From contig DHDP01000023.1 of NCBI GenBank assembly GCA_002399405.1, forward strand, positions 1 to 44,341: 44,341 nucleotides of DNA. The letters are read 5' to 3'. The DNA is from Treponema sp. UBA4873. GTDB taxonomy: Bacteria > Spirochaetota > Spirochaetia > Treponematales > Treponemataceae. The number at the start of each line of letters is the position of its first letter. Position 1 is the first letter of the stretch. Positions 15,920-24,696 of this stretch are shown in pieces. Under the pieces are notes generated by a model that was not told the DNA's origin, searched no databases, and saw only the letters and a list, made by a program, of their open reading frames with translations. A program made the translations under genes and the position numbers.

Positions 15920-17993
15920 ACAAATCTATCTGCGAACCTATATCCTGCACGTTCTTATTTAACTCTCCGGAGGCTTCCGAAAGTCTGCCGCTCGCCGCGT
16001 TTATTTCCGCCGTTTCCTCCGTAATATTCGTCATGAGATCGCTGATTTCCTGAGAGATATCGTGAAGTTTGCTTATTTCGTCGAGAATCGTTTTTGTTCC
16101 CTCCGTCATTTCCACGGACGCGTTCTTAACCTGCGACGTATTGTCGTTCATTGCCTGAAGCGCCTCGAGAATCTGCTTCGAGCCTTCGCTCTGTTCCTGA
16201 ATTGCGCCGTGAATCTGCTGGACGAGCTGATTCGTCGACGTGACGCGCTTCGAAACCGACTCGAACGATTTGCGGGCATTGTCCGACGCTCCCGCGACAT
16301 CAGCAAAAGTTTCCTGAATTCGTTTAAGTTCGTCGCCGATTTTTTTCGACTGCTCGGACGATGTTTCCGCAAGCTTTCTGATTTCATCGGAGACGACGGA
16401 GAACCCCTTTCCCGCTTCTCCCGCGTGGGCCGCTTCGATTGCGGCGTTCATGGCGAGTAAATTCGTCTGCTCCGCGATGCTCGTAATGATTTCGTTCGCT
16501 TCCTGCAGCATCTGCGACTCGTCGGCAATCGTCCTGATTTTGTTATTAACTTCGGCGTCTCTGTCGATTCCCGTTTCGGTATCCGCCGCGAGCTGGGAGA
16601 ATTCCTGCGCCATATGGGCAACGGAAGTGTCCATCGACTTGATGTTGCCTATCATTTCTTCGACGGACGCGGATGCTTCCGTGACGCTTGCCGACTGATT
16701 TTCAATCATCCGTTCGAGCGATTCTATGCTTTTTGAAATCTGTTCGGCGCTCCCCGCTGTCTGTTCGACGCTTGCGCTCTGATTCGAAATACTGCTGTTT
16801 ATTTTTGCAACGCTGCCCGCAATGCCGGAAACCGAACTTCCCGTGTTGCGGATTTCCTCCGTAAGTGCAGCGTCGACGCTGCCGAGCCGTACTCTGGAAT
16901 TTTTTATAGTTGAAATGATTTCCTGAATTTTTCCGGTAAAATTATTAAAATCAAGTGCGAGGCTGCCGATTTCATCGTGGTTCTTTACGGGAATCCGTCT
17001 GGTAAGGTCCGCGTCTCCGTTCGATATGTCGGTGAGCTGTTTCCGTACGATGTTGAGTCTTGAAATAACAAGCATGATGGAGAACGTGACGAGGAAATAA
17101 AATATGAGACCGGTGACTATTTCCATGACGAGGGTCGCATTGCGGACGTTGTCGGCAGTTTCCTGAATCTGATTTTCAGGAACGACGCCGCCCACCATCC
17201 AGCCGTCAGTGTCGGGAACGGGTACTGCGGCAATCGATACATGTCCGTCCGTTTTGTTATCTATCTCTATAGAAGCCCTTTTTCCCGCGCGGAGAATTTC
17301 AGCAAGCGCCGGACTGTAATTGAAATTCTGCATGAGGCGTTTTTCGTCGGGATGGGCGATAATAGTACCGTCTCGGTCCGTAAGGAACATATATCCCTTT
17401 TCGCCGATTTTTACTGTTTTGAACGAATCCTGCAGCCGCTGGAGTCCGAGCATGCCCGTAAAAAATCCGAATGTTCTGCCGGATGCGTCTTTTGCCGCCC
17501 GCGTAACGGGGACGACCGTTTTTCCCGAAGTCCGCGAGACGACAGCATCGCCGATGTACGTATCCTTACCGTTTTTCAGTATCGCCTGATAGTAGTCGCG
17601 GTCGTTGATGCCGTTCACCGTTCCGACGAGTCCCGTGTCCCGTTTTGTCGACCCGTCCGGTCCGCAGAAAAACATGTAGTCGTAATCGTGATTGCGCAGC
17701 TGTGTATTCTGATGCAGCCAGTCTACGACTTTTTCTTCGTCTCCGGTTTTTACGACGTCGGCTCCGCTGTAGACTTTTAAGTCGAGCAGATACGATTTAA
17801 GCCAGTTGTCTACCTGATCCGCCCTGGCGGACGCGATTTCCGCGATGTTGAGGTTGTAAACGTTTTTTACAGCGGGGCGGAGGATTTTCATATTCACGAC
17901 AATCATGATTGTGAAAAGCACCCACATAACGGGAAGCATAATGAGTGAGAGCCTTTTTGCAAGGCTGTACGATTTTTTTACGTTTTTATCCAT
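15909..17993 (-). CDS. Methyl-accepting chemotaxis protein with Cache sensor
   Basis: 694 residues from the ATG at 17993, which has GGAG upstream. The TTG at 18011 is a weaker alternative. Order: membrane helix (about 15-38), a periplasmic double-Cache-type sensor (about 40-285, with DYDYMFFCGPDGS and GYMFLTDRDGTIIAHPDE), a second membrane helix (about 290-315), HAMP (GDADLTRRIPVKNHDEIGSL), then a cytoplasmic signalling coiled coil with the highly conserved hairpin EQTNLLAMNAAIEAAHAGEAGKGFSVV. It should dock on CheA/CheW arrays and steer motility. The ligand is not predictable. No CheR-tethering pentapeptide is present at the C terminus (...DLFKV). Confidence 0.95.
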   Translation of the reverse strand: MDKNVKKSYSLAKRLSLIMLPVMWVLFTIMIVVNMKILRPAVKNVYNLNIAEIASARADQVDNWLKSYLLDLKVYSGADVVKTGDEEKVVDWLHQNTQLRNHDYDYMFFCGPDGSTKRDTGLVGTVNGINDRDYYQAILKNGKDTYIGDAVVSRTSGKTVVPVTRAAKDASGRTFGFFTGMLGLQRLQDSFKTVKIGEKGYMFLTDRDGTIIAHPDEKRLMQNFNYSPALAEILRAGKRASIEIDNKTDGHVSIAAVPVPDTDGWMVGGVVPENQIQETADNVRNATLVMEIVTGLIFYFLVTFSIMLVISRLNIVRKQLTDISNGDADLTRRIPVKNHDEIGSLALDFNNFTGKIQEIISTIKNSRVRLGSVDAALTEEIRNTGSSVSGIAGSVAKINSSISNQSASVEQTAGSAEQISKSIESLERMIENQSASVTEASASVEEMIGNIKSMDTSVAHMAQEFSQLAADTETGIDRDAEVNNKIRTIADESQMLQEANEIITSIAEQTNLLAMNAAIEAAHAGEAGKGFSVVSDEIRKLAETSSEQSKKIGDELKRIQETFADVAGASDNARKSFESVSKRVTSTNQLVQQIHGAIQEQSEGSKQILEALQAMNDNTSQVKNASVEMTEGTKTILDEISKLHDISQEISDLMTNITEETAEINAASGRLSEASGELNKNVQDIGSQIDLFKV

Positions 17994-18149
17994 AAGAATA
18001 ATACTCTCCAAAATATACTATACTAATAGTACTGCTATATTCAGTAAAAGAAAAGATTTATGTATACCTTTCGTTTTCGTGCCGCTTATATACCGTTTTA
18101 AGCCGCTTTTTGCATTTTAGTACGTTTTTTTATCGTTTATTGCTTCGTA

Positions 18150-18178
18150 TTGACACTTGTTTACATAAAACGTAAAAT
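18150..18178 (+). promoter_or_regulatory. Strong sigma-70-type promoter of gap
   Basis: TTGACA (18150-18155), a 17-bp spacer, then TAAAAT (18173-18178). The leader is about 35 nt with AAGGAG at 18203-18208, ten bases before the ATG. Near-consensus elements fit a highly expressed glycolytic gene. Confidence 0.85.
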
Positions 18179-18218
18179 TGTCATAACATAAATCTCTATG
18201 ATAAGGAGCTACTAGACT

Positions 18219-19271
18219 ATGATTAGAGTCGGTATTAACGGTTTCGGTCGTATTGGCCGCATGGTTTTCCGTGCTGCAGTTTCTAATTTCAGCAAGGACA
18301 TGGAAGTTGTTGCTATCAACGACCTTCTTGCTTACAACAAAGATGATCCTTCAAAGATGCTCGTTGATTATCTCGCATACCTGCTGAAATACGATTCAGT
18401 ACACGGCCGCTTCGACGGTACTGTAGAAGTAAAAGGCAGTGAGCTCATCGTCAACGGTAAAAAAATCCGCGTTTTTGCAGAAAAAGATCCTGCAAACATC
18501 AAATGGGGCGAAGAGAAAGTCGACGTTGTCGTTGAATCGACAGGCTTTTTCCTTACAACTGCTTCTGCAGAAGCTCATATCAAGGGCGGCGCAAAGAAAG
18601 TCGTTATGTCAGGTCCTTCAAAGGACGACACGCCGATGTTCGTATACGGCGTAAACGATAAGAGCTATGCAGGTCAGACAATCATCTCCAATGCATCATG
18701 CACGACAAACTGTCTCGCACCGCTTGCAAAAGTGATCAACGACACATACGGACTCAAACGCGGTCTTATGACGACTGTTCACGCAACGACGGGAACTCAG
18801 CTCACAGTCGACGGTCCTGCGAAGGGCGGAAAAGACTGGAGAGGCGGACGCTCCGTTTACAACAACATCATTCCGTCGACGACAGGTGCTGCAAAAGCTG
18901 TCGGTAAAGTTATTCCCGAACTCAACGGAAAACTTACCGGTATTTCAATGCGTATTCCGTCTCCCGATGTTTCAGTAGTTGACCTTACCTGCGAACTCGA
19001 GAAACCTGCAGGAGCAGACAAAACTGAAGCGTACAAGAACATCTGTGCGACGATGAAAGCCGCTTCAGAAGGCGCTCTCAAGGGAATCGTTGAATATACT
19101 GAAGACGAAGTCGTTTCAACGGATTTCTGCGGCGATGCCCACACATCAATCTTCGATGCAAAAGCAGGTCTTGCTCTTGAACCGAACTTTGTTAAGCTCA
19201 TCGCATGGTATGACAACGAGTGGGGTTATTCGAACAAACTCTGCGAAATGCTCCGCGTCATCAGCAAATAA
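18219..19271 (+). CDS. gap: Glyceraldehyde-3-phosphate dehydrogenase
   Basis: 350 residues. NAD-dependent glycolytic enzyme converting glyceraldehyde-3-phosphate to 1,3-bisphosphoglycerate. The Rossmann start is VGINGFGRIGRMVFRAA, the catalytic Cys161 sits in SNASCTTNCLAP, and the substrate site region is TVHATTGTQ. An insertion near residues 40-55 (YNKDDPSKMLVDYLAYL) makes it slightly longer than the E. coli form. This longer form occurs in spirochaete-type and some eukaryotic GAPDHs. Codon choice is visibly more biased than in neighbouring genes, consistent with high expression, as are the promoter, ribosome site and terminator around it. Confidence 0.98.
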   Translation: MIRVGINGFGRIGRMVFRAAVSNFSKDMEVVAINDLLAYNKDDPSKMLVDYLAYLLKYDSVHGRFDGTVEVKGSELIVNGKKIRVFAEKDPANIKWGEEKVDVVVESTGFFLTTASAEAHIKGGAKKVVMSGPSKDDTPMFVYGVNDKSYAGQTIISNASCTTNCLAPLAKVINDTYGLKRGLMTTVHATTGTQLTVDGPAKGGKDWRGGRSVYNNIIPSTTGAAKAVGKVIPELNGKLTGISMRIPSPDVSVVDLTCELEKPAGADKTEAYKNICATMKAASEGALKGIVEYTEDEVVSTDFCGDAHTSIFDAKAGLALEPNFVKLIAWYDNEWGYSNKLCEMLRVISK

Positions 19272-19295
19272 GTACTGCTTTTAAGCAGCGTATAA

Positions 19296-19335
19296 AACCG
19301 TTCCCGTGCTTGCTGCATGAGGAACGGTTTTTTTT
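19296..19335 (+). terminator. Rho-independent terminator of gap
   Basis: AACCGTTCC (19296-19304) pairs with GGAACGGTT (19321-19329) across a 16-base loop and is followed by a run of T to 19335. Confidence 0.9.
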
Positions 19336-19354
19336 ATGAAAAAAAGATGCGGAC

Positions 19355-19384
19355 TTGCCGGCGGAGGCGGGAAGATGATAAAAT
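19355..19384 (+). promoter_or_regulatory. Putative metF promoter (leaderless)
   Basis: TTGCCG (19355-19360), 18-bp spacer, TAAAAT (19379-19384). The predicted start point coincides with the metF ATG at 19390, and no ribosome site precedes that ATG, so the transcript should be leaderless. The match is moderate. Confidence 0.45.
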
Positions 19385-19389
19385 GACGT

Positions 19390-20259
19390 ATGAAAATAAT
19401 AAATCAGTTTGTATCAGGCAGACCGAACCTGTCGTTTGAAATATATCCCCCAAAACACGATTCCCGGCTTTCGGACATAACGGCGACGCTCGACATTCTT
19501 GCAGGGCTGAAACCCGATTTTATAAGCGTCACGTTCGGCGCCGGCGGAAGCTCGAACAACAACAAAACGATTGAACTTTCCCGCAGAATCAAGGACGAGT
19601 ACGGCATTGAACCGCTCGTTCACCTTACCTGTCTGTGCTACAGCAAATCGGAGATTGACGATTTCCTGAATCAGCTTGACGCCAACGGGCTTACAAACAT
19701 TCTCGCGCTGCGCGGCGACAAGCGCGAAGGCGTACCGGAAAAGAATGATTTTCCCCACGCTTCCGATCTTATTGCCTATATCCGCAGAACGCAGGGGACG
19801 AAGTTCTGCATCGCGGGGGCGTGCTACCCCGAGTGCCATCCGCAGTCGCCTGACCGTATTTCGGATATCCGTGCGATCGTAAAAAAGAAGGAGGCAGGCG
19901 CGGAACTGCTCATTTCCCAGCTGTTTTTCGAGAACGGCATGTTCACTTCGTTCGTGGAGAACTGCCGCATTGCGGGAATAGATGTGCCCGTCTGCGCGGG
20001 AATTATGCCGGTGATAAACCGGAATCAGATTGAAAAAATGGTGACGCTGTGCGGAGCTTCGCTTCCCGAACGGTTCAAAAAAATTATTAACAAATATGAC
20101 GGAAACAGAGACGCTTTGTTCGACGCGGGCCTGTCGTACGCGGTGAGCCAGATAATCGACCTGTGTGCGAACGGTTTCGAATACATTCATCTGTACACGA
20201 TGAATAATCCCGCAGTCGCGAAACGCATTGCCGAAGGCGTAAGGAACATCATCCGCTGA
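19390..20259 (+). CDS. metF: Methylenetetrahydrofolate reductase
   Basis: 289 residues, normal MetF length. It reduces 5,10-methylene-THF to 5-methyl-THF with FAD, supplying methyl groups for methionine synthesis. Visible family features are LSFEIYPPK near the N terminus (usually SFEFFPP), ISVTFGAGGSS, the folate/FAD region ILALRGDKREG, AGACYPECHPQSPD, and the C-terminal FEYIHLYTMNNP. It lies alone between the gap terminator and the SDR promoter, and no other methionine gene is in the window. No Shine-Dalgarno sequence precedes the ATG (see the promoter entry). Confidence 0.96.
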   Translation: MKIINQFVSGRPNLSFEIYPPKHDSRLSDITATLDILAGLKPDFISVTFGAGGSSNNNKTIELSRRIKDEYGIEPLVHLTCLCYSKSEIDDFLNQLDANGLTNILALRGDKREGVPEKNDFPHASDLIAYIRRTQGTKFCIAGACYPECHPQSPDRISDIRAIVKKKEAGAELLISQLFFENGMFTSFVENCRIAGIDVPVCAGIMPVINRNQIEKMVTLCGASLPERFKKIINKYDGNRDALFDAGLSYAVSQIIDLCANGFEYIHLYTMNNPAVAKRIAEGVRNIIR

Positions 20260-20270
20260 CCGGAATTCTG

Positions 20271-20298
20271 TTGAAAAAAACGGATTTACGTTTATACT
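20271..20298 (+). promoter_or_regulatory. Sigma-70-type promoter of the SDR gene
   Basis: TTGAAA (20271-20276), 16-bp spacer, TATACT (20293-20298). The leader of about 40 nt ends with GGAGGT (20333-20338), five bases before the ATG. Confidence 0.7.
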
Positions 20299-20343
20299 GT
20301 TTACATATGCGGAATCATTAAACAGCATATCCGGAGGTACGTA

Positions 20344-21360
20344 ATGAAAATTTTATTCATCGGCGGAACGGGAACTATCAGCATGGCTATTTCCAGACGG
20401 CTGATTGCTCAGGGCGAGGAATTGTGGCTTTTGAACCGCGGCAACCGCGGTACGGGCCTTACGGGCGTTCACGAACTGCATGCCGACGTTCACAACGAGC
20501 GGGAGGCTGCTGCAAAACTCGACGGCATGACGTTTGACGCGGTAGCCGATTTTATTGCATTCACGGCTGCGGATCTTGAGCGCGACGTCCGTCTGTTCGA
20601 AGGTAAGACGAAGCAGTTTATTTTTATCAGCTCCGCTTCCGCCTATCAGAAACCGCCTGCAGACTACCTCATTACGGAAAGTACGCCGCTCGCAAATCCT
20701 TACTGGGAATATTCGCGGAATAAAATAGCAGGCGAGGATTTCCTCATGAAAAAGTACCGGGAGAACGGCTTTCCGGTTACGATTGTGCGCCCGAGCCACA
20801 CGTTCGACGAACGAAGCGTGCCCGTTGCACTGCACGGCGCGAAAGGAAGCTATCAGGTACTCGACCGGATGCTGAAGGGCAAGCCCGTCATCATTCCCGG
20901 CGACGGGACTACTTTCTGGACGCTTACCTACAACACCGATTTTGCTTCCGGATTTTCAGGGCTGCTCGGCAACCCGCGCGCAGTCGGGCAGGCCGTGCAG
21001 ATTATGTCTGACGAACGGCTCAGCTGGAATCAGATTCACGAAATCATAGCCGACGCTCTCGGCGTACAGCTGCACGCCGTCCACATTTCTTCGGATTTTC
21101 TCGGAGAAGCGGGAACGCAGTACGACTTCCGCGGAGAACTGACCGGCGACAAATCGTATCCCGTGCTGTTCGACATTTCGAAACTCCGCAGACTCGTTCC
21201 CTCATTCCGCACGGAAACGACGATGGCGCAGGGGCTCCGGAAAACGGTGGCCTACATCATGTCGCACGAAGAGTGTCAGATTCCCGATCCGGAATTCGAC
21301 AAGTGGTGCGACCGCGTCATTGCCGCCCGCCAGCAGGCGCTCGATTCGCTTTTAAAGTAA
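20344..21360 (+). CDS. NAD-dependent epimerase/dehydratase family protein (extended SDR)
   Basis: 338 residues. The nucleotide-binding motif is FIGGTGTISMAI (residues 5-16), the catalytic set is Ser97/Ser98 (FISSASAY) with Tyr123 and Lys127 in YSRNK, and the extended-SDR substrate region begins near VRPSHTF (148-154). The glycine motif GGTGxIS resembles the CSP41-like/isoflavone-reductase branch more than classic UDP-sugar epimerases. The substrate is unknown; a sugar nucleotide is the usual guess. It has its own promoter and a strong ribosome site. Downstream, a small hairpin GCGGC/GCCGC at 21400-21414 lacks a T run and is not a convincing terminator. Confidence 0.9.
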   Translation: MKILFIGGTGTISMAISRRLIAQGEELWLLNRGNRGTGLTGVHELHADVHNEREAAAKLDGMTFDAVADFIAFTAADLERDVRLFEGKTKQFIFISSASAYQKPPADYLITESTPLANPYWEYSRNKIAGEDFLMKKYRENGFPVTIVRPSHTFDERSVPVALHGAKGSYQVLDRMLKGKPVIIPGDGTTFWTLTYNTDFASGFSGLLGNPRAVGQAVQIMSDERLSWNQIHEIIADALGVQLHAVHISSDFLGEAGTQYDFRGELTGDKSYPVLFDISKLRRLVPSFRTETTMAQGLRKTVAYIMSHEECQIPDPEFDKWCDRVIAARQQALDSLLK

Positions 21361-21581
21361 AGCTGCCAGTATCTCCGGAAACTGCTGCCGGTTCCCCGGG
21401 CGGCGTACAGCCGCACGGGGGAGGTTGGCGTTTGTGGAACAATGTCAGCTTTACAGGGATAATATTTTACTCATTGATAAAATCCTGTTATTGTGACATA
21501 TCATGTTTTTTAGTGTTAACTATTATTGCACAATATGTATTTGAGGGCCGACGATTGAAAAAGCTGTAAAGAGAGAAAAAA

Positions 21582-22214
21582 ATGAAGAAATATTTATTTA
21601 TGTTAATTAGTTTTCTAATCAGCTATAGCTGTTTAAACGCGGAAATAGTTGGGACTCGTTATAAAATAACTGACTCGGAAAAGGAATTTGATGTTATTTA
21701 TTATCAAACACAGGACATGAAAGTTATTGAATCTGAAAAAAATGATGATGTAAATATAACACAGTCATTCGAAATCGATAAAAATAATATTAAAGGTGAA
21801 GTAAGATATTCTCTATTTACTGATTTAGGCGGTGATGCAAATACGTTGAAAATGCAATATGCTGTGTGGGTTATGGTGTGTATAAATAATATAGCCGGGT
21901 TTGAAGTATCTTCCGATTCATTTTCAAATTTTAATGATGCGGATGTTAAAAAAGAATTTAATGGAGACTTCGGCTGCACAACATTCATTCAGAATCCAAA
22001 ATCAGAATACGGAAAAGGATATAAATATATGATGGCTGAATTCTTTTGCCGCGAAGGGCAAGGTCTTGTAATGAGGGCATTTCTTTTTAATAATCTTGAA
22101 TTTACAGGAATGAACGAAGATGGTACTATTTCGTCATCCAGTGCATTGTTTTCTAATTATTATACATTCGAATTTATGGATAAAGACGAATCAGGAAATT
22201 TTATTACGAAATAG
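21582..22214 (+). CDS. AT-rich secreted protein of unknown function
   Basis: 210 residues. A signal peptide (MKKYLFMLISFLISYSCLNA) could be cut after LNA, or at the Cys in a loose spirochaete lipobox (ISYSC). The mature part is acidic and Asn/Asp/Ser-rich with no motif I recognise; an even spread of aromatic residues suggests a beta-rich fold. Base composition is strikingly AT-rich (AAA, GAT, AAT, ATA codons), unlike the flanking SDR and feo genes, which suggests recent acquisition. GAGAG precedes the ATG. The 221-bp gap upstream is also AT-rich in its second half and holds no gene. There is no operon partner. Confidence 0.75.
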   Translation: MKKYLFMLISFLISYSCLNAEIVGTRYKITDSEKEFDVIYYQTQDMKVIESEKNDDVNITQSFEIDKNNIKGEVRYSLFTDLGGDANTLKMQYAVWVMVCINNIAGFEVSSDSFSNFNDADVKKEFNGDFGCTTFIQNPKSEYGKGYKYMMAEFFCREGQGLVMRAFLFNNLEFTGMNEDGTISSSSALFSNYYTFEFMDKDESGNFITK

Positions 22215-22313
22215 CTTATAACGGATATTTTGACATGACTCTGCTGATAAGCCGCGCTGTAGGTTAAATAATAAAAGTACCGCACGGTTGTGAATGATAT
22301 GCTTTAATGAAGC

Positions 22314-22342
22314 TTGACTGGTTAGTCTAAACTAACTATATT
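22314..22342 (+). promoter_or_regulatory. feoAB promoter with dyad operator in the spacer
   Basis: TTGACT (22314-22319), 17-bp spacer, TATATT (22337-22342). The spacer contains a perfect dyad, GTTAGT-CTAA-ACTAAC (22321-22336), which a repressor could hold to block RNA polymerase. TTAG/CTAA half-sites are typical of DtxR/IdeR/MntR/TroR-family metal repressors, and the gene controlled is an iron importer, so an iron-dependent repressor is the likely ligand (inference). The start point would be about 22350, two bases before the feoA ATG, giving a leaderless message. Confidence 0.7.
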
Positions 22343-22351
22343 GTAAGGGAT

Positions 22352-22642
22352 ATGAAACTATCCCAACTTGTACCGGGAAAATGCGGTGTTATAAAAAATG
22401 TGGGCGGTGAAGACACGCTACGTCATCACCTTCTTGATATGGGACTTACGCCGGGAACCCGGATTCTCGTGCGTAAGACGGCGCCGCTCGGCGATCCTCT
22501 GGAACTTAATCTGCGGGGGTACGAGCTTACGCTCCGCAGGGACGACGCGGAAAAAGTCGAGCTTGAGCAGCCTGACGACCCGTATTCATGCAGAGCGTGT
22601 TCCGCCGCTGCGTGTCCGTACTGTAAAGGAAGCGCACGATGA
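22352..22642 (+). CDS. feoA: FeoA-like iron transport protein
   Basis: 96 residues. The SH3-like FeoA fold is recognisable from LSQLVPGKCGVIKNV, LLDMGLTPGTRILV, APLGDPLELNLRGYELTLRRDDAEKVEL. The last 20 residues carry four Cys (SCRACSAAACPYC) not found in the minimal FeoA, perhaps a metal- or redox-sensing tail. FeoA works with FeoB in Fe2+ uptake from the cytoplasmic side. Its stop overlaps the feoB start by 4 bp (ATGA), indicating coupled translation. Confidence 0.93.
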   Translation: MKLSQLVPGKCGVIKNVGGEDTLRHHLLDMGLTPGTRILVRKTAPLGDPLELNLRGYELTLRRDDAEKVELEQPDDPYSCRACSAAACPYCKGSAR

Positions 22643-24678
22643 AACGGATTGTTGCGCTTGTCGGAAATCAGAACTGCGGAAAGACGTCGCTGTTCAATCA
22701 GCTTACGGGAAGCCAGCAGCATGTCGGTAACTTTCCCGGCGTTACGGTGGAACGCAAAAGCGGATTTATTAAGCAGTCGTTCATCCAGCCGGAAGCGTCG
22801 AACGAAAAAAATTTAACAATCGAAGTCGTCGACCTTCCCGGCATCTATTCGCTTTCGCCGTATACGCCCGAGGAAATAGTCACGCGCGACTTTCTCATGA
22901 AGGACAAGCCGGACGCGATTCTTAACATTATCGATTCGACGAATATCGAACGGAACCTGTATCTGACGCTGCAGCTTGAGGAGCTCGGCATACCGATGGT
23001 GCTTGCGCTTAATATGATGGACGAGGTCACCGCGGCCGGCAACTCCGTCGATGTTCTGAAGCTCGAGGAGAACATGCAGCTTGCAGCCGTTCCCATTTCC
23101 GCAATAAAAGGCGACGGTATATCCGAACTTGTGCAGCGCCTTATGGACATTGCCGTTAATAAAAAGAAGCCCGCCGGAATCGACTTCTGCGACATCGGGC
23201 CGGTGCATCAGGCGATTCACTCGATGACGCATCTCATTGCGGACCACTGCGAGGCGCGCGGTCTGCCTGCGCGGTACTGTGCGACGAAGCTTATCGAGGG
23301 CGATAAAATCATCCTCGAAGAACTCGGACTCAACGAAAACGAGCACGACATTCTCGGTCACATTACGACAGAGATGGAACGCGACGCCGGGACCGACAGC
23401 GCTGCGGCAATCGCTGATATGCGCTACGCGTACATAGCGAAAGTGACGTCCGACTGTGTGCACCGCGTGGGTGAGACGATAGAACAGAAGCGCTCGACGA
23501 AAATAGACGCGGTGCTCACGAGCAAGTACCTGGCCATTCCGATATTTCTCGGCATCATGTCGCTTATTTTTTATTTTACGTTCGGTCTTATCGGTAAATG
23601 GCTGAGCGACTTGTTCGGCGCCGGTCTCGAGCGGATTACGGGCATCATAGACCGCGCGCTCACCGCGTACGGCCTCGCGTCGACCGCGCACTCGCTCATT
23701 GTCGACGGTTTGTGCACCGGCATAGGCAGCGTGCTTTCGTTCATGCCCACAATCCTCGTGCTGTTCTTTTTTCTCGCCATGCTTGAGGATACGGGCTATA
23801 TGGCGCGCGTCGCGTTTGTCATGGATTCAGCGCTGCGGAAAATCGGACTGTCGGGTAAATCGTTCGTTCCGATGCTCATCGGCTTCGGCTGCTCGGTACC
23901 CGCCGTCATGTCGACGCGCACGCTCTCGAGCCGCCGCGACAAAAAGATGACGATATTCATCATCCCGTTCATGTCGTGCAGCGCGAAACTTCCGGTCTTC
24001 TCGCTGTTTTCGATGGTGTTTTTTCCGGAACACGCCGCGCTCGTAATGGTTTGTCTGTATGTCGGCGGATTCGTTATGGCCGTTATTTCCGCGCTTCTTC
24101 TGAAGAATACCGCATTTAAAGGGAAACCCGTCCCGTTCGTGCTCGAACTTCCCGCATACCGCATGCCGAGCCTCAAGAACATGTGGCTTTCGACATGGGA
24201 AAAGGCAAAGGATTTTCTCCGCAAGGCGTTTACCATCATACTCACCGCGACGCTCGTCATATGGTTTCTGCAGCACTTCGACACGCGGCTGAATCTCGTC
24301 GACGATATGTCGAAGAGTATGCTTGCGTCGCTCGGGTCGCTTATTGCGCCCGTTTTTTATCCGCTCGGATTCCGCGACTGGCGCCTTGCGACTGCCCTTG
24401 TCGCCGGGCTTACGGCGAAGGAAGCAGTCGTGAGTACGCTCGCCGTCCTCTGCGGTGCGACGGGCGCAGGTCTTTCCGCGGTTCTGCGTACGATGCTTAC
24501 TCCCGCATCGGCAGTTTCGTTCCTCGTGTTTACGCTGCTTTACATGCCGTGCGTTGCGGCGTTTGCGGCAGTAAGGCGGGAAATAGGAAATAAGGATGCG
24601 GTGAGCGCCATGACGTTTGCGACGGGTATTGCATGGATTACGGCATTAATTGTATACCATATAGCAGTTCTATTCTAA
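22639..24678 (+). CDS. feoB: Ferrous iron transporter FeoB
   Basis: 679 residues. N-terminal GTPase: G1 GNQNCGKT (9-16), switch region NFPGVTVERK, G3 DLPG (65-68), G4 NMMD (125-128). A helical spacer follows, then a polytopic membrane domain from about residue 290 with the two Gate motifs (e.g. IGFGCSVPAVMSTRTL and VAGLTAKEAVVSTLAVL). It is at the short end for FeoB, with no FeoC-like or extra C-terminal domain. It imports Fe2+ across the cytoplasmic membrane. The alcohol dehydrogenase 18 bp downstream, itself an iron enzyme, probably shares the transcript. Confidence 0.97.
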   Translation: MKRIVALVGNQNCGKTSLFNQLTGSQQHVGNFPGVTVERKSGFIKQSFIQPEASNEKNLTIEVVDLPGIYSLSPYTPEEIVTRDFLMKDKPDAILNIIDSTNIERNLYLTLQLEELGIPMVLALNMMDEVTAAGNSVDVLKLEENMQLAAVPISAIKGDGISELVQRLMDIAVNKKKPAGIDFCDIGPVHQAIHSMTHLIADHCEARGLPARYCATKLIEGDKIILEELGLNENEHDILGHITTEMERDAGTDSAAAIADMRYAYIAKVTSDCVHRVGETIEQKRSTKIDAVLTSKYLAIPIFLGIMSLIFYFTFGLIGKWLSDLFGAGLERITGIIDRALTAYGLASTAHSLIVDGLCTGIGSVLSFMPTILVLFFFLAMLEDTGYMARVAFVMDSALRKIGLSGKSFVPMLIGFGCSVPAVMSTRTLSSRRDKKMTIFIIPFMSCSAKLPVFSLFSMVFFPEHAALVMVCLYVGGFVMAVISALLLKNTAFKGKPVPFVLELPAYRMPSLKNMWLSTWEKAKDFLRKAFTIILTATLVIWFLQHFDTRLNLVDDMSKSMLASLGSLIAPVFYPLGFRDWRLATALVAGLTAKEAVVSTLAVLCGATGAGLSAVLRTMLTPASAVSFLVFTLLYMPCVAAFAAVRREIGNKDAVSAMTFATGIAWITALIVYHIAVLF

Positions 24679-24696
24679 ATTATTACGGAGTATCTT

